DNA of 64,000 nt from Streptomyces flavofungini (GCF_030388665.1 NZ_CP128846.1:4786501-4850500); one strand, 5' to 3'. Shown: positions 50,424 to 58,885, counted from the stretch's first letter. The notes: a model not told the origin generated them from the sequence alone. Program-made: numbers and translations.

Positions 50424-51593
50424 TCACACAGGCGTGCCGAGAGCATCGACGAGTTCACGCATCTCCGGCGTCAGGGTCCGCCTCCGCTCGACGACCTGAC
50501 CGAGGATGTCCTGCGCATACCGCTGCTGCACCAGCCACTCCGGCGCCACCTCATGGACCTCCCGCAGCACGCCGACGGCCTCGCCATGCTGACGCATCTG
50601 CACATGGGCGCGCGCCACATCGAGCCGGTGGCGGTGATGCTCCGTACTGTCCGCCGGCCCCGACGCCGACAGCCGCTCGGCGGCCTTGAGGACCTGGTCC
50701 GGCCGGTCAAGGACGATGTCCCTCTCCGCACGCTTGTACGCCACCGTCAGTGGCCCCCAGGTAGCCAGCCGCTCATGCCCTCGCGGCAGTTCACGGCCGG
50801 TGAGGACCGCGGCGGACTGCGCCAGGCGCAGGGCATCGGCGGCCTCGCCCTTGCGGCCGTCACGCAGGCATGCGGCCGAGAGCTGGAGCAGCACCCACCC
50901 CCACGCCGCGAGGTCTTCGGGCGTGGCCCGGGACACCCGGGGTTCAAGGTCGTCCGCCCACCGGATGGCCATCTCCCGGGCGTCGTCGAGGCGGCCCTGC
51001 CGCATCAGCAGCCACACCCAGGTGGTGACGATGGAGGCGGCGCGCAGCCGGTCGGGGCTGGCGTCCAGGGCGCGGCTCAGGGCGGCCTCAGCGGACTCAT
51101 ACGCGTGGACCTGGGTTAGGACGCTGCCCGCGATCTGCAAGAGGTGAGCGCGAAGAGCACGGGCGTCGGGGCCGTCGTCGAGGGCGTCCGCATCCCGCAG
51201 GAGCGGAACGGCCAGGGCGACAAGGTCGTGCAGGCGGTTGCCGAAGTACGCCGCACGCACGGCGCTGAGTCCCGCCGTGATCGGCTGCACGCTGATGTCT
51301 TCGTCCGGCTGGGCAGGCGGCGATTCAAGGGCCTGCTGGAGTGGCAGCCACGCGCCGGGAGCAGGTCCCGGGCTGGCGGGCTCGCGGCGGAGCAGGCGGG
51401 TGGTGGTCACGCGGAGCGCAGCGGCCAGGCGGTGGGCCGTCTCCAGGCGCACGTCACCGGTGGTGGCGCCTTGCTCTAGCTTGCTGATGGTGGAAAGGGA
51501 CACGCCGCTCGCGGCGGCCAAGTCGCGCTGGCTCATGCCGCGCCGCTTCCTGAGGTCGCGGAGCTTGGGGCCGATGTCGGTGGTCTCGGGCAT
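50424..51593 (-). CDS. XRE-family regulator with C-terminal TPR-like domain
   Basis: 389 residues. HTH at about 8-65 (PKLRDLRKRRGMSQRDLAAASG, then LSTISKLEQGATTGDVRLETAHRLAAALRVTT). The remaining 300 residues are helical hairpins with repeated Ala/Leu/Arg pattern, typical of the tetratricopeptide regions of actinobacterial element regulators that sense peptides or signals. ATG at 51593. Paired terminator hairpins lie upstream, so it is transcribed separately from the traB gene. Confidence 0.82.
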   Translation of the reverse strand: MPETTDIGPKLRDLRKRRGMSQRDLAAASGVSLSTISKLEQGATTGDVRLETAHRLAAALRVTTTRLLRREPASPGPAPGAWLPLQQALESPPAQPDEDISVQPITAGLSAVRAAYFGNRLHDLVALAVPLLRDADALDDGPDARALRAHLLQIAGSVLTQVHAYESAEAALSRALDASPDRLRAASIVTTWVWLLMRQGRLDDAREMAIRWADDLEPRVSRATPEDLAAWGWVLLQLSAACLRDGRKGEAADALRLAQSAAVLTGRELPRGHERLATWGPLTVAYKRAERDIVLDRPDQVLKAAERLSASGPADSTEHHRHRLDVARAHVQMRQHGEAVGVLREVHEVAPEWLVQQRYAQDILGQVVERRRTLTPEMRELVDALGTPV

Positions 51594-51655
51594 ACTGGTG
51601 CCTCCGTTCAGAGCTCGACACTCCGAACGTACCCCCTGGTGAATCCGGGGGAGTC

Positions 51656-51694
51656 TCAGCGGCCTCCGTCTTCACCCAAGACGGAGGCCGCTGA
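51656..51694. terminator. Perfect 17-bp terminator hairpin
   Basis: TCAGCGGCCTCCGTCTT (51656-51672) pairs with AAGACGGAGGCCGCTGA (51678-51694), 5-nt loop. Confidence 0.85.
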
Positions 51695-51728
51695 AGCCCC
51701 GGGCGCGGCCCGGGACCAAGACGCAGCG

Positions 51729-51768
51729 AAGCCCCCAGGAGCGGCCGTCACACCGCCACTGGGGGCTT
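51729..51768. terminator. Second terminator hairpin
   Basis: AAGCCCCCAG (51729-51738) pairs with CTGGGGGCTT (51759-51768), with an inner GCGG/CCGC stem and TTTC on the + strand. Confidence 0.7.
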
Positions 51769-51959
51769 TCTGCTGCGCTACCAGCAGCCTCCGCCACCGG
51801 GCCTCACCACGGGGGAGGGAGGCAGGCCGGGGGAGGCAGACGCGCCCGTTTCCCGGTCTCCCCGGGGGTGCCTCCCCCGCCTCCCTCCCCTCCCCCAACC
51901 GGCATATGCACAGGTCACAGCAGGGGAGGCGGGGGAGGGAGGCACGGGGGAGAACTCCC

Positions 51960-54119
51960 TCAGATACCGGCGCCTCCCCCGTCGCTATCGACGCTGTCGG
52001 CGTCCTCGGCAAGGCGCTCCAAGACGGCGTCCTGGACACGGTCACGGGCCACGACCATGACGCCCTTGGACTTGTACTGCTCGGCGCCATAGGGCTCCAG
52101 GGCCCGCTTCAGGTCGGTTGGCCCCCAACTGCCGTACACCTCAGGGTTGCGGGCAGCGAGCCGGTGCAGCACCTCCTGCACGAGCATCCGCGTCGCGTCA
52201 CCGATGACGGCCGCGGTGTCGGCGAGCGGGTCGGCCACCTCGAACACGGGCGCATCGTCCGGACCGGTGCCCTCGTACACGGCCATGGCGCGCTCGACGA
52301 CCGGAGTCACCTCGTCGATGCCGCGCTCCGGGTCGCGGGCGACGTAGTGGGAGCGGATGACCTCGAACGGCTTGTTCGTGAACCCGTAGGTGACGGCGGT
52401 GCCGATGTCCTGGCCGGGCACCAGCTCGGTGGCGCGGATGCCGGCCTTGTACTTGCCGGAGCCGAGCAGGCCGTCGTTGGCGACCTGGTCGCCGACCGCG
52501 AACGCCACACGGTGGCTGGTGTTGCGGGTGACGTCGCGCGGGATGCTGTCGGCGGTCGGGGAGACGGTGACCCAGATGAGGGTGATGCCGACCTTGCGGG
52601 CCTTCTTCATGACCCGGATGGCGAGCTGCGCGGCCTCGGGCCCGTACTGCTTGTGCATGAACAGCTCGTGGCACTCGTCGAACACGACGACCTTGGGCCG
52701 CATCCGCGGGTCCTTCAGGGCGAGTTCGCGGGTGAGCTTCGTCGACTCGCCGCCGAGTTCTTCGAGGAGCTTGCCGCGCACGGTGACCTCGTTGGCCAGG
52801 CTACGCAGGGCTTCGAGGGCGGCCTTGAGCTGCTCGTCGTCGTCGCCCTTGACCAGGGCCCGCAGGCGCGGCTTGAGCGGGTCGTAGTCCACGTTCGCGG
52901 CCATCACGTACACCTCGGCGATGACCAGCGGGTCGAGGATGGCGCCGAGGAGCAGGGCCACGACGATGGACGTCTTGCCGGAGCCCATGATCCCGCCGAC
53001 GATCCAGTTCGCGGCCATGAGCTTGCCGATGATGGGCTCGCCGCGCTGCGAGACGGCGACCGGCACGCCCTTGAAGTAGTCGGTCGTGCCTTCGATGAGC
53101 AGCGGCCACGGCGGCACCGGCCCGTTCAGCGATCCCTGGTCGGCAACCCACAGGTCCAGGACACCAGGCTGGTTGGGCGGCTCGGTCGGCCAGGTCTCGA
53201 CGGGCTTGCGCATCAGGTTGTGCGCGAGGACGTTCTTCTTGGCGTTGACCATCTCGACGGTGACGCCGAGCGGGAGCTGCACCTGGGTGTGATAGCCGTT
53301 GCCGAGCCGCACGGTGGGCTGCACCCAGCGTGGCTGCCACCCTTCCTTGATCGCGGCGTTCAGTGCGGAGACGCCGAGCTTGCCGAGGGCCCGCATGATG
53401 GCGTTCTCGTCGGGGATGACACCCCGCTCGCCGGTGTCGGCGGGCAAGGACCAGGTGGGGGCGGTCTTCTGGTGGCGGCCGACCGCCCACACGCCGCCGA
53501 GCGCCATGAACGGCGAGGCGAGCAGTAGCGGCCACCACACGATGCCGCCGATGAACGCCACCCACCCGACGAGGCCGACCACCGCGCCGAGCGGGGTGAG
53601 GACGTCGTTGATGTCGTCCGTGGCCGCGGCGAGCATGCAGCCCACGAGCAGCAGGACGCCGGCGCCCGCCCCGGCCCCCATGGCGAGGGCCTTGGGGGCG
53701 TTGACGGCCATCTGTAGCAGCTCGACGCGGCGGCGGTGGCGGGCGAAGCGGTAGGCGTAGGCGCGCTGTTCCCACTGCCGCACGAGCTCTTCGTTGCCGC
53801 CTGCCTCGGCGATGCGCATCATCCGCGAGTGCACGGCCGTGGTGCGGGACTCCCAGGCGCGGCGGGCCAGGACCCGGGCGCCGCCCGCGGTGTAGGCGGC
53901 GTGACGGACCAGGGCGCGGTACGTGGTGTGCTGGCGGGCCTCGACGACCACGCGCCGCAGATGGTCGATCCGTACCCGGCGGCGCGGCCGTACCTCGACG
54001 GCGGCAGGCTCCGGGGCGGGGTCGGGTACGGGGGTACTCGGTGTACCCGAAGGGTCGGGTACGGCGGGTACGGGTGTACCCGCGCCCTCTGCGTTGGCCG
54101 GTGCGTGAAGATCAGTCAT
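51960..54119 (-). CDS. traB: FtsK/SpoIIIE-like DNA translocase (TraB-type transfer protein)
   Basis: 719 residues. A disordered N-terminus rich in Val-Pro (1-45) precedes two membrane segments (about 145-165 and 178-208). The motor domain has Walker A GGIMGSGKT (375-383) and Walker B KVVVFDECHE (476-485), then LIWVTVSPTADSIPRDVTRN, matching the single-protein dsDNA translocases by which Streptomyces plasmids and integrative elements move between hyphae. The C-terminal 100 residues (TRMLVQEVLHRLAARNPEVYG ...) look like a winged-helix, as in FtsK gamma/TraB DNA-recognition domains. Last gene of the 12-gene leftward operon. Confidence 0.87.
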   Translation of the reverse strand: MTDLHAPANAEGAGTPVPAVPDPSGTPSTPVPDPAPEPAAVEVRPRRRVRIDHLRRVVVEARQHTTYRALVRHAAYTAGGARVLARRAWESRTTAVHSRMMRIAEAGGNEELVRQWEQRAYAYRFARHRRRVELLQMAVNAPKALAMGAGAGAGVLLLVGCMLAAATDDINDVLTPLGAVVGLVGWVAFIGGIVWWPLLLASPFMALGGVWAVGRHQKTAPTWSLPADTGERGVIPDENAIMRALGKLGVSALNAAIKEGWQPRWVQPTVRLGNGYHTQVQLPLGVTVEMVNAKKNVLAHNLMRKPVETWPTEPPNQPGVLDLWVADQGSLNGPVPPWPLLIEGTTDYFKGVPVAVSQRGEPIIGKLMAANWIVGGIMGSGKTSIVVALLLGAILDPLVIAEVYVMAANVDYDPLKPRLRALVKGDDDEQLKAALEALRSLANEVTVRGKLLEELGGESTKLTRELALKDPRMRPKVVVFDECHELFMHKQYGPEAAQLAIRVMKKARKVGITLIWVTVSPTADSIPRDVTRNTSHRVAFAVGDQVANDGLLGSGKYKAGIRATELVPGQDIGTAVTYGFTNKPFEVIRSHYVARDPERGIDEVTPVVERAMAVYEGTGPDDAPVFEVADPLADTAAVIGDATRMLVQEVLHRLAARNPEVYGSWGPTDLKRALEPYGAEQYKSKGVMVVARDRVQDAVLERLAEDADSVDSDGGGAGI

Positions 54120-54187
54120 GCTGGTTTCTCCGGTTGCTCGATGGGTGATCGGGGCCCCGGGGCGGCCGGTGTACCTGTGGCGGGTAC
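53972..54187. repeat. Cluster of GGGTAC/GTACCC hexamers around the traB-like start
   Basis: Eight copies in 216 bp: GGGTAC at 54024, 54032, 54057, 54066, 54182; GTACCC at 53972, 54043, 54076. Inside the gene they encode Val-Pro using the rare Val codon GTA. A second cluster is in the DUF2637-type gene. Confidence 0.75.
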
Positions 54188-54205
54188 GGCCGCCCCGGGG
54201 TGTAC

Positions 54206-54370
54206 TCAGGTACGGTTCTGGCGCTTGCGGGCCTTGTCCTCGATGCGCTTCAGGGCGCGCTTGCGCTCGGTGTGGGCGTCGTAGCCCATGGCGGCGGCGT
54301 GCTTGAGACCGCGGAGTTCGACGACGGCGATCTGCGCCTTCTCCCAGGCCGTGTACCGGATCTCAGCCAC
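54206..54370 (-). CDS. Small basic protein (54 aa) of the transfer operon
   Basis: GTG at 54370. Product MAEIRYTAWEKAQIAVVELRG, then AAMGYDAHTERKRALKRIEDK: a helical, basic protein. It overlaps the upstream gene's end. Position and size fit mobile-element transfer accessory proteins; role unknown. Confidence 0.58.
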   Translation of the reverse strand: MAEIRYTAWEKAQIAVVELRGLKHAAAMGYDAHTERKRALKRIEDKARKRQNRT

Positions 54371-54596
54371 GGGGCTCCTCCTCGTCGCCCTGCGGGGCGC
54401 TGAGGGCGAGGGCGGCCCAGGTGCGGGCGACGTCGGCGTACAAGGCGCCGACGGCGACCAGCGTGGGCACAAGGTGCCGGTCCTCCCGCTGACTCATCGT
54501 CTCGGCGCGGCGAGCGATCCGGTTGGCCAGGTGCGCGAACTCTTCGGCCTGGCCCTGGCACTCTTCGCGGGTCTTGATCGGGTCGGTGGGTTCCAC
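54363..54596 (-). CDS. Small helical protein (77 aa) of the transfer operon
   Basis: GTG at 54596 with GAAGGAG upstream. Product MEPTDPIKTREECQGQAEEFAHLANRI... ends ALSAPQGDEEEPRG. Overlaps the next gene. Unknown function. Confidence 0.58.
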   Translation of the reverse strand: MEPTDPIKTREECQGQAEEFAHLANRIARRAETMSQREDRHLVPTLVAVGALYADVARTWAALALSAPQGDEEEPRG

Positions 54597-54692
54597 GGGG
54601 CTCCTTCCTCCGGCCGGACGGACTGTCCGGCCCCACCGCACCCCCGCAACCACGGCCGTGATGACCGGGGTTGGCGGAGGACGGAGGGACCG

Positions 54693-55019
54693 TCAGCGGC
54701 CCCTGTGCTCGCGCCAGATAGAGCGGAGGATGAGCAGGCAGGCAGTGGCGCAGGTCCCGCCGATGGCCACGGCCACGGCTACCAGGGCGAACGCGAGGGC
54801 CAGGGCGCAGACGACGCAGCCGCCCACGCACGCGATGCCGGTGATGGTCCACCACTTCTTCGCGTCGAACTGCTGCCGCGGCGTGTGCGAGCACTGCGGC
54901 TGCGGTTGCTGTTGGGCTGCCTTGGCGAGTTCGACGGCGGCGAGTGCCAGCTGCACGGCAACGGTGTTGGTCTCCGCCTCGGTGACGGCCTTCTCGGCCT
55001 TGGCCAGGGGGTCGGTCAT
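54693..55019 (-). CDS. Small membrane protein (108 aa), Spd-like
   Basis: ATG at 55019 overlaps the preceding stop (ATGA). A soluble N-terminus (MTDPLAKAEKAVTEAETNTVAVQ) is followed by two hydrophobic helices with cysteines (GIACVGGCVVCALALAFALVA, then IGGTCATACLLILRSIW). Small membrane proteins at this position in Streptomyces transfer operons are Spd proteins, needed for spread within the mycelium; assignment is by context. Confidence 0.6.
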   Translation of the reverse strand: MTDPLAKAEKAVTEAETNTVAVQLALAAVELAKAAQQQPQPQCSHTPRQQFDAKKWWTITGIACVGGCVVCALALAFALVAVAVAIGGTCATACLLILRSIWREHRGR

Positions 55020-55216
55020 CGCGACCATCCCAGGACGCTGCGGGCCACGAGGAGGCCGCCGAGCAGGCCGACGACGAACGTGGCGACCAGCGGCTGCCCG
55101 GCCAGCGCGACGACGAGCGTCACGACGGCGGTCACGACGAGCGTCAGGAGCGCGGGCAGCAGCGTCGGGAAGTACAGCAGCACAACCGCAGCCAGCGCGG
55201 CGAGGAGCCACTTCAC
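55016..55216 (-). CDS. Small membrane protein (66 aa), Spd-like
   Basis: ATG at 55216. Almost wholly hydrophobic: MKWLLAALAAVVLLYFPTLL, then LTLVVTAVVTLVVALAG and FVVGLLGGLLVARSVLG, so two or three membrane helices. Start and stop overlap both neighbours by 4 bp, so translation is coupled. Confidence 0.65.
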   Translation of the reverse strand: MKWLLAALAAVVLLYFPTLLPALLTLVVTAVVTLVVALAGQPLVATFVVGLLGGLLVARSVLGWSR

Positions 55217-56112
55217 GACGGCACCTCCTGGGATGAGAGCTGGTCACGGATGCGCTGCGCGCGGGCCTGGCCGATGCCGTACTTCTCCTTCAGGCGCCGT
55301 ACTCCGGGTACCTCGTCGCCGAAGTCGGCCTGTACCTGGGGGATGAGCGGGTCGGGGTACACCGGCTCGTCGTCCGGCTCCTCAGGCTCCTCGGGGTCGT
55401 TGTCGCACCCGACGAACAGGTTGTAGAGGGCGGGGTGTACCTGCTTCTCGGGTACGTGTACCTCGTCGGCAGGTACGGGCTCGGGTACGGGTACCTCAGG
55501 GGCGGGTACGGGGTCCTCGCGGACCGGCTCGGGGCGGGCCGTGATCGGGAGGAGGCGGACGCCCGGAGGTACCGCGGCGGGTACGGCGGGTACGGGTACC
55601 CCGGCCTTCGGGTACACCCCGGGTACATCAGGTACAGGGGCGGGTACACGCTCAAGGCCGACGGCCGCCGCGGGCTGCGGACTCGTCTGCTCGGCGCCGG
55701 TCTGCCCGTGTCCGGCGAGGGCCTGGTGGATCTGCCTCATCAGCGCGCCGAAGGCGAGCAGCGCGGCCGTGGGCGGCACGGCGGCCACGATGTAGTCGAG
55801 CAGCTCGGCGCGGGAACCGACCCCCGCCACGTTCAGCGCGATGGAACCGATCGATCCGGCGACGGTCAGACCGATCGCCCACCAGTCGACGCGACGGAGC
55901 AGCGCGGCACGGAGCATGAGCAGCTCGCCCGCGACGATGAACAAGTCCAGCGTGGCGGGCCACGCCCACGCTCGGACCTCCTTGCCGCGCATGCCGTGCG
56001 CGAGGGCGACCTCAGCGAGGTGGGCGTAGGACAGCCAGAACGCTGCGCCGGTCAGGGCGACGATGACGACGCCCGCCGTGACGGCGAGGGCCCGGGACGG
56101 GGTGCTCTTCAC
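55213..56112 (-). CDS. DUF2637-type membrane protein (299 aa) of the transfer operon
   Basis: ATG at 56112. The N-terminal half has four membrane helices (AVTAGVVIVALTGAAFWLSY, WPATLDLFIVAGELLMLRAAL, WAIGLTVAGSIGSIALNVAG, LLDYIVAAVPPTAALLAFGAL), the DUF2637 pattern seen in SpdA-like transfer proteins. The C-terminal half is a soluble Pro-rich linker followed by a helix-turn-helix-like end (GVRRLKEKYGIGQARAQRIRDQL). The linker's many Val-Pro pairs are coded GTA-CCC, producing a dense cluster of GTACCC sites in the DNA. Confidence 0.75.
   Translation of the reverse strand: MKSTPSRALAVTAGVVIVALTGAAFWLSYAHLAEVALAHGMRGKEVRAWAWPATLDLFIVAGELLMLRAALLRRVDWWAIGLTVAGSIGSIALNVAGVGSRAELLDYIVAAVPPTAALLAFGALMRQIHQALAGHGQTGAEQTSPQPAAAVGLERVPAPVPDVPGVYPKAGVPVPAVPAAVPPGVRLLPITARPEPVREDPVPAPEVPVPEPVPADEVHVPEKQVHPALYNLFVGCDNDPEEPEEPDDEPVYPDPLIPQVQADFGDEVPGVRRLKEKYGIGQARAQRIRDQLSSQEVPS
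55306..55647. repeat. Dense GGGTAC cluster inside the DUF2637-type gene
   Basis: Twelve GGGTAC hexamers (55306, 55355, 55450, 55483, 55489, 55504, 55579, 55588, 55594, 55610, 55621, 55642) in 342 bp, all on the + strand, i.e. GTACCC on the coding strand, with further GGTAC partial copies. By base composition fewer than one is expected. Confidence 0.78.
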
Positions 56113-56606
56113 CGGCCCTCACCCCCGCGGGAGTTCTCGGCGTGGGAGAGCTGCGACGGCTCGGTGCGCGGGGCGTCGGTGAGCCAGGCGAAGGGGCGGA
56201 GGCTGGCCGCGGCCTGGAAGACGCGGATGGCGGAGGCCTCCGGGGACGTGCCGAGGGCGTAGACGCGGCCACCCGTCAGGCTGGCCAGGAGCCGGGCGGC
56301 GTGGTGCTCGCAGCCGTTGGCGCCCGCGCCGGTGGCGTCGAGGACCGTCACGACGACCGGCCCGCCGCACGGCTCCGGGTCCTCGCGGTGCGCGGCCGGG
56401 CAGCGCGGGGGCGTCTGGCGGCCGGTGACCGGCTCGGCGCCGACGGCGCGCAGCAGGATGCGGAGCGCCTCGCGGATGGCCCCGTGGGCCTGGTTGAGGG
56501 CGAACAGGTCGCCGTGGTCGATGTGCGCGTAGTCGGCGAGCAGCTGCCGGGCGACGTCGACGGCGACGGTGAGGTCGTGGGGCTCGGGGGTGTTGTGCTG
56601 GCTCAT
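56109..56606 (-). CDS. Hypothetical protein (165 aa) of the transfer operon
   Basis: ATG at 56606 overlaps the previous stop. N-terminal helical part (LTVAVDVARQLLADYAHIDHG, ALNQAHGAIREALRILLRAVG), then a Cys/His-containing middle (PPRCPAAHREDPEPCGGPVVV, CEHHAARLLASL). It may bind metal. Common small gene of Streptomyces elements; role unknown. Confidence 0.6.
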   Translation of the reverse strand: MSQHNTPEPHDLTVAVDVARQLLADYAHIDHGDLFALNQAHGAIREALRILLRAVGAEPVTGRQTPPRCPAAHREDPEPCGGPVVVTVLDATGAGANGCEHHAARLLASLTGGRVYALGTSPEASAIRVFQAAASLRPFAWLTDAPRTEPSQLSHAENSRGGEGR

Positions 56607-57055
56607 TCGCCCACCTCCGGGGCGGCCAGGAGGCGGGCGAGGGCCAGTGTGAACGCGTCGTCGTTGCCCCGCTCGATGTCCGCGGCCAGGGTCTGGCGCA
56701 TCAGTTTCAGGGCCAGCAGGCCCTGGAAGACGCTGCCGGTCTGCGGGTCGCGGGCGGCGGCGAGCATCTCCTCGAAGAGCTCGCGCACGCGAGTGCCGGT
56801 CTCCTGGAACTCCCGACGCGCGGTGGCCAGCTCCTCCTGCGCCGCGCCGCGCTCCCGCTCCGCTACGAAACGGTCGGCGTGCTCCTGCGCGAGTTCACGC
56901 AGCAGGTTCTCGGCGTGCTCGTCGGCGTCCGCGAGCTTCGCTGTCTCCTCCTGGTAAAGGCCGTGCCACTTTTCTGCCTCCGCCGTGGCGGCAGCCGCCT
57001 CAGCCGCTGCGGCTCGCAGCGCACGCAAGGTCTCGGTACGGATGATTCGGATCAT
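56603..57055 (-). CDS. Coiled-coil protein (150 aa) of the transfer operon
   Basis: ATG at 57055. Residues 8-95 form a continuous Ala/Glu/Arg-rich coiled coil (EKWHGLYQEETAKLADADEH, then VAERERGAAQEELATARREF). C-terminal helices FQGLLALKLMRQTLAADIERG. Unknown role, possibly structural. Confidence 0.6.
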   Translation of the reverse strand: MIRIIRTETLRALRAAAAEAAAATAEAEKWHGLYQEETAKLADADEHAENLLRELAQEHADRFVAERERGAAQEELATARREFQETGTRVRELFEEMLAAARDPQTGSVFQGLLALKLMRQTLAADIERGNDDAFTLALARLLAAPEVGE

Positions 57056-57249
57056 GTTTCGCCCACCTCCGGGGCGGCGGCGCGCACAGCGCGGTGCGCG
57101 CAGAGGATGACGGCCTCACGGTCACCGCGCGCGTTCGCGTCGAGCAGCGCGGCCATCAGGGACGGAATCGGGGGGAGCGGCCGGGGCGACCGGCACGCCG
57201 CACGGATAGCGGCGTGCTCGGTCGGCCGGCGCACGGGCAGCGCGCTCAT
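57052..57249 (-). CDS. Small hypothetical protein (65 aa) of the transfer operon
   Basis: ATG at 57249, product MSALPVRRPTEHAAIRAAC ... LMAALLDANARGDREAVILCAH. Overlaps both neighbours by a few bases. No family recognised. Confidence 0.55.
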   Translation of the reverse strand: MSALPVRRPTEHAAIRAACRSPRPLPPIPSLMAALLDANARGDREAVILCAHRAVRAAAPEVGET

Positions 57250-57626
57250 TACGGGCGGCCTCCCGCGAGGATCACGGCGAGCTCGCGGGCCTGGTCGCGC
57301 AGCGCGTCGGCCTGTGCGGTGAGCGCGTCGGCCATGGCCTCCAGCCCGGCCAGGCCCGTCGGGTACCAGTCCCCACCGATGTGGACGCCGACGAACGGCA
57401 GGCGCAGGAACGAGTCGTCCACGTACGGGCGGACCTCCAGTGCGGTCACCAGGTGGATGGCCGGGCCGCGGCGGGTGGGCAGCGTCAGCGGCCGGTCCGG
57501 GCCGAAGTGGGAGAGGTCGACGCGGTACTGCGGGGGGCCCTCGTGGCCGATGCACCAGTCGGGGCAGGTGATCGTGATGGGCCCGTGGTCGAGGGTGTGC
57601 ACCGTGACGGTGCGCGCCGCGCTCAC
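57249..57626 (-). CDS. DUF6907-like protein (125 aa)
   Basis: GTG at 57626. Contains the recognisable TCPDWCIGHEGPPQYRVDLSH motif (CxxWC...H), followed by strands and a C-terminal helix (LEAMADALTAQADALRDQARE). Proteins of this type are widespread in Streptomyces and their elements; function unknown. It overlaps its neighbours. Confidence 0.65.
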   Translation of the reverse strand: MSAARTVTVHTLDHGPITITCPDWCIGHEGPPQYRVDLSHFGPDRPLTLPTRRGPAIHLVTALEVRPYVDDSFLRLPFVGVHIGGDWYPTGLAGLEAMADALTAQADALRDQARELAVILAGGRP

Positions 57627-58318
57627 CGCCCGGCCTCGGCGGCGAGCAGCTCGGCGGTGCGTGCCTTGATCCGGGCGTCGGTCGCCTCGCGGTCGGCCGC
57701 CGCGATCTCCGGGTCACCCTCGAAGTCGTCGACCGCCACGGTCTCCGCGTAGTCGATGAGCGTCTCGAAGCGGTCGAAGAAGGCGCGGGCCTCCCGGAGC
57801 GCGCTCCGAGCCTCGGCGATGCTCAGCTCGGCGGTGTCCTTGTTGTTGTGCAGCCACAGCTGGGTGTGGCGCCCGTACGCCTGCGACCGGTAGTCGGAGA
57901 CGACGACCTCGGCGCCGAGCCACGGCAGGTCACCGCAGTCGATGGCGCGCATCGTGGTCTCGATCGGCGTGGTGCGGCGGGCGCCGAGCCCCTCGTCGGG
58001 GGTGAGGGCGCGCTGCGCGGCGGTGAGCGGGCCGTCCTCGTTGAGGAAGGCGGTCACGGTCATGCCGCGCTCGGCGAGCTGCGCGCGCAGCCTGGTCTCG
58101 GCCTCGTTGAGGCTGATCTGACGGGAGTCGTATCCGGCCTCGATGTGGTGGTCGGCGCCGGAGACGGGCCACCAGATGACGAGCTGTCCGGGGGTGAGCT
58201 CGGTGTGCCTGATCAGGACCGAGACGGTCTCGGTGCCGGGGTGTTGGCGGGCATGCTCGACGAGGTAGGGCAGGTGCTGGTTCGTGGTCGTGTCGAGGGC
58301 GGGGATGGTGTTCGTCAT
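57623..58318 (-). CDS. Hypothetical protein (231 aa) of the transfer operon
   Basis: ATG at 58318. Soluble alpha/beta protein: PYLVEHARQHPGTETVSVLIRH, TPGQLVIWWPVSGADHHIEAG, and a helical C-terminus (AEARSALREARAFFDRFETL). No catalytic motif recognised. Second gene of the operon. Confidence 0.6.
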   Translation of the reverse strand: MTNTIPALDTTTNQHLPYLVEHARQHPGTETVSVLIRHTELTPGQLVIWWPVSGADHHIEAGYDSRQISLNEAETRLRAQLAERGMTVTAFLNEDGPLTAAQRALTPDEGLGARRTTPIETTMRAIDCGDLPWLGAEVVVSDYRSQAYGRHTQLWLHNNKDTAELSIAEARSALREARAFFDRFETLIDYAETVAVDDFEGDPEIAAADREATDARIKARTAELLAAEAGR

Positions 58319-58701
58319 CAGACCGCCACCACCGTCAGGGCCTCGAAGCGGGCGGCGATGGTGCGGTCCTTGGGGCGGTAGGTGGCCAGGCGGGCGGCGA
58401 AGGTGGCGGCGGCGTACAGCTTCACCTTGACGGCCTTGCGGGCGCGGCCCTTGAGCTTGACGGTGGCCTCGCGGGTGGCGTCGGGGGTCACGCCGCGGGA
58501 GAAGGCGGCGGAGAAGCGGTGCGCGGTGGCGTCGTCGAGGCCGGCGGCGACGAGGCGGGTGCGGGCGGTCTGGGGGGTGCCGGTGGCGACGGCCTTGGTG
58601 GCGCGGCGGGTGGCGCGGGTTCCGGCCGTGCGGCGGCGGAGGGTGGCGCGAAGGGCACGGCGCGTGGCGCGGTGCTCGCGGCGGGTGGAAGACTTCCTCA
58701 T
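58318..58701 (-). CDS. Very basic protein (127 aa), first gene of the transfer operon
   Basis: ATG at 58701. Product starts MRKSSTRREHRATRRALRATL and is rich in Arg, Lys, Ala and Thr, so nucleic-acid binding is likely. Its stop overlaps the next start. A strong hairpin lies in the leader (58735-58778). Confidence 0.58.
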   Translation of the reverse strand: MRKSSTRREHRATRRALRATLRRRTAGTRATRRATKAVATGTPQTARTRLVAAGLDDATAHRFSAAFSRGVTPDATREATVKLKGRARKAVKVKLYAAATFAARLATYRPKDRTIAARFEALTVVAV

Positions 58702-58734
58702 AGCGATCTCCTGGTGATGTCAGGTAGGTCGTGA

Positions 58735-58778
58735 GGCCCCGTGCCGGTGGGACTTGGCGGAAACACCGGCACGGGGCC
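58735..58778 (-). promoter_or_regulatory. Leader hairpin of the transfer operon (attenuator candidate)
   Basis: GGCCCCGTGCCGGTG (58735-58749) pairs perfectly with CACCGGCACGGGGCC (58764-58778), 34-77 nt upstream of the first start codon (58701) on the - strand. It may act as terminator/attenuator before the operon. Confidence 0.55.
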
Positions 58779-58804
58779 GCCCCGTTTCCGGAGTGGCTAA
58801 CCTT

Positions 58805-58871
58805 GCAACTACAGAGTATCCGGAAACCTTGTAGATACACAAGGCTCATGCGAAGATTCCCCGCAACTACA
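58805..58871. promoter_or_regulatory. Repeated CAACTACA / CTTGTAG sites in the divergent control region
   Basis: GCAACTACA occurs at 58805-58813 and 58863-58871; the opposite-strand form CTTGTAG is at 58828-58834, next to a CCTTGT...ACAAGG inverted repeat. They lie between the leftward transfer operon and the RHH gene, and may be its autoregulatory sites. Confidence 0.5.
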
Positions 58872-58885
58872 CGCGAGGGAGAGAA

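Larger units (their letters stand above)
51594..51959. other. Gap with two terminator hairpins between traB-like gene and regulator
   Basis: No gene. Besides the two hairpins listed separately, the stretch 51790-51950 is purine/pyrimidine-skewed (GGGGGAGGGAGGCAGG and CCTCCCCCGCCTCCC), forming further complementary blocks. Confidence 0.5.
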
